Shown here piece after piece: positions 15,187 to 21,395 of a stretch of DNA of 21,395 nt. Both the position numbers and the translations under genes were made by a program. A model generated the notes under the pieces. That model had not been told where the DNA came from and ran no database searches. It saw nothing but the letters and a program-made list of their open reading frames with translations. Origin of the DNA: a virus. The stretch is taken from positions 1 through 21,395 of the IMG/VR virus record IMGVR_UViG_3300025769_001009. One strand, 5' to 3'. The number at the start of each line of letters is the position of its first letter. Within the stretch, counting starts at the first letter, position 1.

Positions 15187-16809
15187 ATGAAAGATTTTAT
15201 AAAGTATTTTACAGGGTTAACACGTAATTATGGTGTCTGTAAAATAAACGAGGGATACGTAGATCCAGAAACAGGTAAGAAAAAATTTAAACATGAATGG
15301 TCACAATTAAAAGTTACAGAAAAAGATTATGAAGATCATTTAACGGGAATCAAATCAATTGGTATTCAACCATGTACCGATGATGGCACTGCAAGATTTG
15401 GTGCGATCGATGTAGATAAGTATCCAATTGATAGAGAACATTATTTAAAAACTATACAAGAAAAAAGTTTACCAATCATCCCTGTCCTGTCCAAAAGTGG
15501 TGGACTACATTTATATGTGTTCACCACTGAATTCGTAAAAGCAATAGAGATAAGACAGTTCTTAGAGCAAATGCTTTATGTATTTAAGTTAAATACTAAA
15601 ACAGAAATATTTCCTAAACAAACAAGTTTACGTTCTTCAGATGAAAAAGGTAACAAAGCAAACGGTAACTTTATAAATCTTCCATACAATGCAGATGGTC
15701 GAAGAGCATTAGCACCTGATGGAACTGAAATGTCTCTGGATATGTTTGTAAAATGTATTGAGCTGAATGCAGTAAACAAAAAACAATTAAAAGATATACA
15801 AGAAAAAATTATTTCAGATGAATTAAAAGGTAGTGGAGAAGAATTTAATGATGGTCCACCTTGTCTTGGAGTTCTTACAAAAGAAATAATGACAGATGAT
15901 AGAGATAGATTTTTATATAACTATATGGTGTTTGCTAAAAAGAAATACAAAGATAATTGGAAAGATAAGATAGTTGAAGCAGCTAGAAATTATTTTAAGT
16001 TTGATTCTAAATGGACAGATGATCATGTCAAAACAAAGATTAAAAGTTGGGACAAAGAAACAAAAGGTTATCAATGCAATGGAGAGTTATTATCTCCTGT
16101 ATGTGTTAAACCCGTGTGTTTAAAAAGAAAGTTTGGAATCTTATCTGATGATAAACCTGTATGGCCTAGGATGTCAGCATTACAAAAAATAAATTATAAA
16201 CCTACACCTGAATGGAAGTTTACTGTTGAAAGAGAAGATGGTGAAACAGTTCAAGTACATGCAAAAGATATTTATAAACTAGAGAGTCAAAAAGCATTGA
16301 GAGCATTGATGATGGAGCAAGCATTTGTAGTTCCACCAAATATAAAAGGTAATGACTTTATTGAAATAATGCAGTTATTATTTGACAAAGAAAAAGTAGA
16401 AACTATTGAACCAGTAGAGGGCACAAGTCCTATGGATATTTTGTTAAAGAATTTAGAGAAATATATTTATGGACCAAAAGCTACAACATATAAATCATTC
16501 GAAAGTGGTAAACCTTTGGTGGATGAAAATTACGCATGGTTTGTTTATGATGAGTTTTATTCTGATTTAAAAACCAGAGAATGGAAAACAGATCCGCAAA
16601 GAACTTCTAACATGATAAAAGAATTATTTAAAAGTGATGATAAAGATAAGAAAGCTTTGTTTAATAAACCAAAAAGATTTCCTGGTAAAGATAAAGACGA
16701 TAACTATTTTCCTCCAATAAAAGTTCTTAAGATACCTTTACATATTTTTGAAGAAAGAAAACAGGTACAAGAGATTGTAGACTTCGAAGATGAAGAGGAT
16801 ATTATTTAA
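15187..16809 (+). CDS. Archaeo-eukaryotic-type (AEP) DNA primase
   Basis: 540 residues from the ATG at 15187, chosen because AGGG (15177-15180) lies 6 bases upstream; an in-frame ATG at 15181 has the site too close. The AEP catalytic set is visible: DxD at Asp75/Asp77 in FGAIDVDKY, SGGLH with His108 in LSKSGGLHLYVF, and an acidic residue at Glu140 in KTEIFPKQ. Four cysteines, one in GPPC (226) and three in CNGELLSPVCVKPVC (297, 306, 311), flank a helical region and could bind Zn or an Fe-S cluster, as in primase C-terminal domains. The last 200 residues are a helical domain of unknown role ending DFEDEEDII. It would synthesise primers on the lagging strand; no helicase domain is fused. Its stop overlaps the SF1 helicase start (TAATG). 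Confidence 0.8.
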   Translation: MKDFIKYFTGLTRNYGVCKINEGYVDPETGKKKFKHEWSQLKVTEKDYEDHLTGIKSIGIQPCTDDGTARFGAIDVDKYPIDREHYLKTIQEKSLPIIPVLSKSGGLHLYVFTTEFVKAIEIRQFLEQMLYVFKLNTKTEIFPKQTSLRSSDEKGNKANGNFINLPYNADGRRALAPDGTEMSLDMFVKCIELNAVNKKQLKDIQEKIISDELKGSGEEFNDGPPCLGVLTKEIMTDDRDRFLYNYMVFAKKKYKDNWKDKIVEAARNYFKFDSKWTDDHVKTKIKSWDKETKGYQCNGELLSPVCVKPVCLKRKFGILSDDKPVWPRMSALQKINYKPTPEWKFTVEREDGETVQVHAKDIYKLESQKALRALMMEQAFVVPPNIKGNDFIEIMQLLFDKEKVETIEPVEGTSPMDILLKNLEKYIYGPKATTYKSFESGKPLVDENYAWFVYDEFYSDLKTREWKTDPQRTSNMIKELFKSDDKDKKALFNKPKRFPGKDKDDNYFPPIKVLKIPLHIFEERKQVQEIVDFEDEEDII

Positions 16810-18236
16810 TGATATATAAAATATATGGCCCTCCTGGTACGGGTAAAACATATAGATTGATATCAAGAGCCAAAGCCTACGCAAGAGTTGGAACACCATT
16901 ACATAAGATAGGTTATTTTGCATTTACTAAAAAAGCTGCAGGTGAAGCAAAGAAAAGAATGCCAGCAGAAGATAAAAAACTACCATACTTTCAAACACTC
17001 CATTCATTTGCATTTAATATTTTAGGATTAAAAGAAGAGGATGTAATGCAGCCATATCATTACGAAAGTTTTGGTAAAAAATTAAATGTGAAAGTAAAAT
17101 ACTATGACAGATATAACAAAGAAGAAACTTCTTTTTTAACTTGTGACAATCCATACTTTCAATTGATACATAGAGCAATCAATAGGTGTGTAGACATAAG
17201 AGAAGAGTTTGACCGTGGAGAACATAATTCAAAAGAAGTTGATTGGATTATATTAGAACACATTGCAGAAAATTTAATGGTTTATAAAAAAAAGAAAAAA
17301 TTAATTGACTTTAATGATATGATAGAAATGTTATTGGAGAAAGATAATAAAATTCCTGAGTTCGATACAGTATTTATTGACGAAGCGCAGGATCTATCAC
17401 CATTACAATGGAAGCTGTACGATAAGTTTAAAGAAAAAAGTAAAGACATTTATCTTGCTGGAGATGATGACCAAGCTATCTTTGCCTGGGCCGGAGCTGA
17501 TGTAAATAGATTTATTGATGAACCTGCAAAAGAAAAAGTATTACATAAGTCTAGAAGAATATCAAAAGCTATACAAGAACAATCACAAATGTGTATAGAA
17601 AACATTGTTGGTAATAGAAAAGAAAAAAAATATTATCCAAGAGACTACGAAGGAAACTGTGAGGGGATTGCTAACCTGGACCAGGTAGATTTAACCAAGG
17701 GTAAGTGGTTAATATTAACTAGAACAGTATCAAGACTATTAAAAATAGAAGAACAACTAAAGAAAAAGAATTTATATTTTGAAAGTAATCGAGGAAAAAG
17801 CGTCAGGGTTAGGGCATACAATGCTATAAAAAATTATGAATTGTTGCAAAATAATATTAAAATAGAAGAAAAAAATATAAAAGATATTAAAGAATACACA
17901 GGCACAGAAGAATTTAATTTAAAAAAAGATTGGTATGAAGCTTTTCAAAATATAGAACAAGAAGATAAAGATTATCTTCTAGGTTTAATTGAAGCAGGTG
18001 AAGATTTAAGTCAACCTGCTAGAATCTGGACATCAACTATTCATGCCATTAAAGGTGGTGAACAAGATAATGTTATTCTATGTTTAGATATGGGTAACAA
18101 AATATTGAAAGCAATAAAGAAAAGTGAAGACAAGGAGGATGAAGAGCATAGAGTTTGGTACGTTGCGGTTACTCGTGCAAAAAATAATTTATATAAACTA
18201 AAAGCAAAAATACAGAGGAAGGGATACAAACTATGA
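16809..18236 (+). CDS. UvrD/Rep-type superfamily 1 DNA helicase
   Basis: 475 residues with clear SF1A motifs. YGPPGTGKT (6-14) is Walker A, and GYFAFTKKAAGEAKKRM (35-51) motif Ia. FIDEAQDLSPLQW (DEAQD 191-195) is motif II, and AGDDDQAIFAWAGA (217-230) motif III. TIHAIKGGEQDNVIL (410-424) is motif V, and WYVAVTRAKNNLY (450-462) motif VI. It is shorter than UvrD (about 720 residues) because subdomains 1B and 2B are reduced. These enzymes unwind DNA using ATP. Placed directly after the primase (TAATG overlap; GAGG 10 bases upstream) and before the polymerase, it is a good candidate for the replicative helicase, since no DnaB- or T7 gp4-like helicase is visible. That assignment is inference; a recombination role is possible. 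Confidence 0.88.
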   Translation: MIYKIYGPPGTGKTYRLISRAKAYARVGTPLHKIGYFAFTKKAAGEAKKRMPAEDKKLPYFQTLHSFAFNILGLKEEDVMQPYHYESFGKKLNVKVKYYDRYNKEETSFLTCDNPYFQLIHRAINRCVDIREEFDRGEHNSKEVDWIILEHIAENLMVYKKKKKLIDFNDMIEMLLEKDNKIPEFDTVFIDEAQDLSPLQWKLYDKFKEKSKDIYLAGDDDQAIFAWAGADVNRFIDEPAKEKVLHKSRRISKAIQEQSQMCIENIVGNRKEKKYYPRDYEGNCEGIANLDQVDLTKGKWLILTRTVSRLLKIEEQLKKKNLYFESNRGKSVRVRAYNAIKNYELLQNNIKIEEKNIKDIKEYTGTEEFNLKKDWYEAFQNIEQEDKDYLLGLIEAGEDLSQPARIWTSTIHAIKGGEQDNVILCLDMGNKILKAIKKSEDKEDEEHRVWYVAVTRAKNNLYKLKAKIQRKGYKL

Positions 18237-18484
18237 CAGACAATAGTATATTTGAAAGCACTAAAGGACCACAAGAAAAACAAATTGGCGGATCACATTA
18301 TAAAAAATTTCATATTCAACCGTATGAATTTATATCTAAGAATGACCTTTCTTTTTTTCAGGGAAACGTTATAAAGTACGTGTGTCGCTACAAGAACAAG
18401 GCGGGAATACAAGACTTAGAAAAAATAATTCATTACTGTGAATTAGAAATTAAAACACTGAAAGACATGGGTAAAAAGAAATGA
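18233..18484 (+). CDS. DUF3310-family protein (T7 gp1.7-like region)
   Basis: 83 residues. The signature IGGSHYKKFHIQPYEFI, then NDLSFFQGNVIKYVCRYKNK, then GIQDLEKIIHYCELEI matches the DUF3310 family, which includes part of T7 gp1.7, a nucleotide kinase that phosphorylates dTMP and dGMP. Only this short domain is present, so kinase activity cannot be assumed. AGGAAGGGA at 18216-18224, 8 bases before the ATG, is a strong site. The ATG overlaps the helicase stop by 4 bases (ATGA) and the gene's own stop overlaps the polymerase start the same way. Its tight link to the polymerase suggests a nucleotide-supply or replication-accessory role. Confidence 0.82.
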   Translation: MTDNSIFESTKGPQEKQIGGSHYKKFHIQPYEFISKNDLSFFQGNVIKYVCRYKNKAGIQDLEKIIHYCELEIKTLKDMGKKK

Positions 18485-20418
18485 TAATACCTCAAACAGA
18501 GTGGTTACAGCCAAAAGAATTTCCAGATTTATCTAAGTATGAGGAAATAGGAATTGACTTAGAGACACGTGATCCAAATCTAAAGAAACTAGGTTCAGGA
18601 GCAATCATAGGTGTAGGAGAAATTGTAGGTATAGCTGTGGCTGTTGAAGGATGGAAAGCTTATTATCCAATTGCACATGAAGAAGGACCTAACATGGACC
18701 GTAAACAAGTTTTAGATTGGTTTACAGATGTTTGTGCTTTACCTGCAAAAAAAGTATTTCATAATGCAATGTACGACGTATGTTGGATACGTAAATTAGG
18801 TATAAAAATCAATGGTTTAATTATAGATACTATGATTGCAGCCAGTCTTATAGATGAGAATAGATTTTCTTACACACTAAATACTTTGTCTTGGGCTTTC
18901 TTAAAGAAAGGTAAGAACGAAACAAAACTAATTGAAGCTGCAAAGTCAAGAGGATTAGATCCTAAAGCTGATATGTGGAGATTGCCTGCTATGGAAGTTG
19001 GAGAATATGCTGAAGCAGACGCTGAACTTACTTTAGAATTGTGGCAGTATTTTAAAAAAATAATTGAAGAACAACAACTACAGAATATTTTTAATCTTGA
19101 AACGGATCTTTTTCCCTGCCTGGTCGATATGCGATTTCTTGGCGTGAGAGTGGACGTTGAAAAAGCTCATAGATTGAAGAAAGAGTTAGCAGTACAAGAA
19201 GAAATGTTACTCCTACAAATAAAAAAACAATGTAACCAAGAAGTTCAACTATGGGCAGGAGCAAGTATTGCCAAAGCTTTTGACAACTTGAATTTAAAAT
19301 ATGAATTAACTGCAAAAACAAAAACACCTTCTTTCACTAAAAACTTTATTACAAATCATAAACATCCTGTAGTTAAGATGATAGCAGAAGCTAGAAAAAT
19401 AAACAAGGTTAGAACAACCTTTATTGATACCATTATTGATCATGAACATTGTGGTAGAATACATGCAGGTATTAATCAAATTCGTTCTGATGATGGTGGT
19501 ACAGTTACGGGTAGATTTAGTTATTCTAACCCTAATCTACAGCAGATACCAGCCAGGGATCCGGTAACAGGCCCCATGATTAGATCATTATTTATACCTG
19601 AAGAAAATTGTAAGTGGGGTTGTTTCGATTACTCGCAACAGGAACCAAGGTTAGTTGCACACTATGCTTTGCGTTATGAATTACCATCTGTAAATACAAT
19701 TGCAGATTCATATGATTCAGATCCATCAACAGACTTTCACAAGATAGTTGCAGAGATGGCTGAGATTCCAAGATCGGAAGCAAAAACAATTAATCTTGGA
19801 TTGTTTTATGGTATGGGTAAGGCAAAACTTCAAGCAGAGTTAGGCGTTACAAAAGAAAAAGCTGATGAATTATTTGACAAGTATCATAGTAAAGTTCCAT
19901 TTGTAAAACAACTAATGAACAAAGCTATGAGTGCTGCAGAAAACAAAGGGCAAATAAAAACATTACTTGGTAGACGTTGTCGTTTTCCAAAATACGAACC
20001 TATTTTAAAAGGCACAGACTGGGGTAAGTATGTACCAGCAGAAGATGAAGAAAGAATGCTTCAACTTCAAAATATGGGTGAATGGTTAAAAGATGACGAT
20101 GGAGAATTTGTTTTAGATGACAAAAGACAAAAGAAGAAAAACTATTGGCACAAAAATGGTCACCGTAGAGCATTCACTTACAAGTCTTTAAATAAATTAA
20201 TTCAAGGTAGTGCAGCTGACATGACTAAACAAGCTATGGTCAAGCTTCATAAAGAAGGAATCTTGGCTCACATACAAGTACATGATGAGTTAGACTTTTC
20301 TATTGAATCACAGCAACAAGCTGATAGAATAAAAGACATCATGATCCACGCAGTGGATCTAGAAGTTCCAAACAAAGTAGACGATGAATATGGTCCAAAC
20401 TGGGGTGAAATAAAATAA
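18481..20418 (+). CDS. polA: Family A DNA polymerase with 3'-5' exonuclease
   Basis: 645 residues with no 5' nuclease domain. The exonuclease motifs are intact: DLET (Asp26, Glu28), HNAMYDV (Asp99) and YAEADAELT (Tyr176, Asp180). The polymerase has motif A DYSQQEPR (Asp383), motif B RSEAKTINLGLFYGMG (Lys435, Leu439, Tyr443) and motif C QVHDELDF (His601-Asp602-Glu603). Leu439 takes the place of E. coli Pol I Phe762 and T7 Tyr526; Leu there is reported as frequent in marine viruses and is linked to slower, more accurate synthesis. A charged stretch of roughly 35-40 extra residues separates GRRCRFP (497-503) from FTYKSLNKLIQGSAAD (565-580). It starts in an ATGA overlap with DUF3310. It is the replicative polymerase of this phage. 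Confidence 0.94.
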   Translation: MIIPQTEWLQPKEFPDLSKYEEIGIDLETRDPNLKKLGSGAIIGVGEIVGIAVAVEGWKAYYPIAHEEGPNMDRKQVLDWFTDVCALPAKKVFHNAMYDVCWIRKLGIKINGLIIDTMIAASLIDENRFSYTLNTLSWAFLKKGKNETKLIEAAKSRGLDPKADMWRLPAMEVGEYAEADAELTLELWQYFKKIIEEQQLQNIFNLETDLFPCLVDMRFLGVRVDVEKAHRLKKELAVQEEMLLLQIKKQCNQEVQLWAGASIAKAFDNLNLKYELTAKTKTPSFTKNFITNHKHPVVKMIAEARKINKVRTTFIDTIIDHEHCGRIHAGINQIRSDDGGTVTGRFSYSNPNLQQIPARDPVTGPMIRSLFIPEENCKWGCFDYSQQEPRLVAHYALRYELPSVNTIADSYDSDPSTDFHKIVAEMAEIPRSEAKTINLGLFYGMGKAKLQAELGVTKEKADELFDKYHSKVPFVKQLMNKAMSAAENKGQIKTLLGRRCRFPKYEPILKGTDWGKYVPAEDEERMLQLQNMGEWLKDDDGEFVLDDKRQKKKNYWHKNGHRRAFTYKSLNKLIQGSAADMTKQAMVKLHKEGILAHIQVHDELDFSIESQQQADRIKDIMIHAVDLEVPNKVDDEYGPNWGEIK

Positions 20419-20424
20419 TGTACT

Positions 20425-21066
20425 ATGGCTTATTTAAATGCTAATATACCGCCAATTTATTGTAAAATAAGAAGGGAGTATCTCTATGATCTTAAAAAAA
20501 ATAAAGGACAGTCTAGTGACTGTGTTATCTTTGGTCTTAGCTCTATTTCAGGTCGTGCAATCTTATTTCATTGCATGCTACCAAATGGTGCAGTCTTTTA
20601 TAGGCTACCTATTTCAGCATTCTTTCAAAAAGAATTTGAAAGAAAAGACGTGCCTGATATGCGAGTGGATCAACTCGAACTGTGGAACTGCTTTAGTTAT
20701 TATCCTAGTGTCCATTGTTTTGATTGGTTGGCTGGTATAGACGGTAAGTATTTAGGTAAAGATAAAAAATTCTATGAAGGTCAATATTTATTTACTATTG
20801 ACTGGGCGCATCCAGAGACTAATATACTGAACACGGAACATTCAGAAATTCCGCAAGAGCACAAATGTGCACACATATTAGCGTTGAAAAATGGTAATTA
20901 TGCAGCGCAGCCAAACAACAGGATCATTTGGCATGTGAACAGTTATACAACAGATAATGATTGGCCAGACTATAGTGTGCAAACTACGTACTGGGACTGT
21001 GAAGGATCTGATTGGGTAACGGAAGATTCTGATAAAATGTTTTATGATATAGAGGAGAAAAAATGA
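20425..21066 (+). CDS. Conserved-looking phage protein downstream of polymerase, unknown function
   Basis: 213 residues beginning MAYLNANIPPIYCKIRREYL. Recurrent features are GRAILFHCMLPNGAVFYRLP, LELWNCFSYYPSV, LFTIDWAHPE, EEHKCAHILAL-like QEHKCAHILALKNGNYAAQP, PNNRIIWH and a C-terminal TEDSDKMFYDIEEKK. It looks like a soluble alpha/beta protein with several Trp and Cys and no membrane segment. I recall similar proteins next to polymerase genes in marine phages, always without a function. The start has no good ribosome-binding site: GGGGTGA (20402-20408) fits better with an ATG at 20418 that opens only 8 codons. An 84-codon hydrophobic frame with a strong site overlaps it (see findings). Confidence 0.7.
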   Translation: MAYLNANIPPIYCKIRREYLYDLKKNKGQSSDCVIFGLSSISGRAILFHCMLPNGAVFYRLPISAFFQKEFERKDVPDMRVDQLELWNCFSYYPSVHCFDWLAGIDGKYLGKDKKFYEGQYLFTIDWAHPETNILNTEHSEIPQEHKCAHILALKNGNYAAQPNNRIIWHVNSYTTDNDWPDYSVQTTYWDCEGSDWVTEDSDKMFYDIEEKK

Positions 21067-21206
21067 TTTGTATTGAATGTGAACATGAATGCCATTGTGG
21101 GGATAAGTGTCCAGGATTACCTATAGAGGGTGGTTGTGGATGTGCAACTTGTATTCATCCTACGCACACACCTTGGTGGAAAAGAATATTTTTTTGGACT
21201 AGATAA
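21063..21206 (+). CDS. Small cysteine-rich zinc-ribbon-like protein, 47 residues
   Basis: A 48-codon frame starts in an ATGA overlap with the preceding stop; AGGAG (21053-21057) lies 5 bases upstream, which makes the gene credible. The product is extraordinarily Cys/His-rich: MICIECEHECHCGDKC, then GGCGCATCIHPTH, giving eight Cys (3, 6, 10, 12, 16, 25, 27, 30) and four His (8, 11, 32, 35). This could coordinate one or two zinc ions. The C-terminus PWWKRIFFW is aromatic and basic and might contact a membrane or nucleic acid. Function unknown; a small regulatory or host-takeover protein is possible. Its stop overlaps the next start (TAATG). Confidence 0.6.
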   Translation: MICIECEHECHCGDKCPGLPIEGGCGCATCIHPTHTPWWKRIFFWTR

Positions 21207-21395
21207 TGAATTTAGCAGATCTGTTAAAAAAAAATATAGTAATGGTTCCAGTTGTGGCTTCGGTCTTAGTTGGAACTTTTACAGGTGTTCGTTATATTGT
21301 TAATCTTACAGATACTATCAACACCAACCAGCAAGAAATTATAGATCTTAAAAGAGATTTAAAAGTTGCTGAAGATAAAATTGTAGATCAAAACA
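21206..21395 (+). CDS. N-terminal membrane segment plus coiled coil, cut by window edge
   Basis: The frame begins in a TAATG overlap and is open to the right edge (63 codons visible). Residues 1-9 (MNLADLLKK) are followed by a hydrophobic segment, NIVMVPVVASVLVGTFTGV (10-28), then a predicted coiled coil (NTNQQEIIDLKRDLKVAEDK). This layout, membrane anchor first and helical rod after, fits small phage lysis or membrane-anchored proteins (spanin- or holin-like), but without the C-terminus no family can be named. No ribosome-binding site is seen, so translation probably depends on coupling to the Cys-rich gene. Confidence 0.55.
   Translation, partial: MNLADLLKKNIVMVPVVASVLVGTFTGVRYIVNLTDTINTNQQEIIDLKRDLKVAEDKIVDQN

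Noticed and set aside
14982-15227. 81-codon frame across the intergenic element
   Set aside because: It overlaps the ends of two well-supported genes in another frame and crosses the structured region; no start signal or protein character.
20418-20444. 8-codon ORF starting in the polymerase stop (TAATG) with GGGGTGA 9 bases upstream
   Set aside because: Too short to support; kept only as an explanation for the poor ribosome-binding site of the 20425 gene.
1-21395. tRNA genes, CRISPR arrays, insertion sequences, integrase or attachment sites
   Set aside because: None seen: no cloverleaf with a T-loop consensus, no spaced direct repeats and no transposase or integrase motifs.

Overview
The window is a stretch of an AT-rich tailed-phage genome, roughly one-third G+C by eye. 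It most resembles marine podovirus-like phages of Alphaproteobacteria (pelagiphage-like). That host is an inference from protein style and composition; no host gene, tRNA, integrase, CRISPR array or insertion sequence was seen. Genes are packed tightly: many start inside the previous stop codon (TAATG or ATGA), which suggests translational coupling.

Layout. Positions 1-464 hold the 3' part of a 2-oxoglutarate/Fe(II) oxygenase. Positions 482-11793 are a virion-structure block on the + strand: a tail-nozzle/stabilisation-like protein, a protein ending in a Hint (Hedgehog/intein) domain, three very small genes (one 59 codons), a run of glycine- and glutamine-rich internal-virion candidates, and a 1337-residue presumed ejection protein. 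A 22-codon micro-ORF and a small coiled-coil/one-membrane-segment protein close the block. Positions 11790-13223 carry the only minus-strand gene, an SNF2-type helicase that converges on the structural block with a 4-base overlap. A 66-base divergent spacer (13224-13289) holds candidate promoters for both directions.

Positions 13290-20418 are the replication block on the + strand: an unknown protein, a strong sigma70-like promoter, a coiled-coil protein, a putative ssDNA-binding protein, a GC-rich structured RNA candidate, an archaeo-eukaryotic-type primase with four conserved-looking cysteines, a UvrD/Rep-type SF1 helicase, a DUF3310 protein, and a family A DNA polymerase with an intact 3'-5' exonuclease. 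The polymerase has Leu at the position equivalent to E. coli Pol I Phe762. Positions 20425-21395 hold a conserved-looking phage protein of unknown role, a 47-residue cysteine-rich protein and the start of a small membrane/coiled-coil protein cut by the window edge.

How they fit: primase, SF1 helicase, polymerase and the ssDNA-binding candidate together could form a self-contained replisome. The SNF2 protein may serve remodelling or recombination and seems to be transcribed separately. The structural block would build the tail nozzle and the proteins ejected with the DNA. The most unusual items are the 65% G+C RNA candidate before the primase, the Hint domain with an altered TxxH motif, the EDII C-terminal tip shared by the ssDNA-binding candidate and the primase, and the micro-ORF at 11528-11596.
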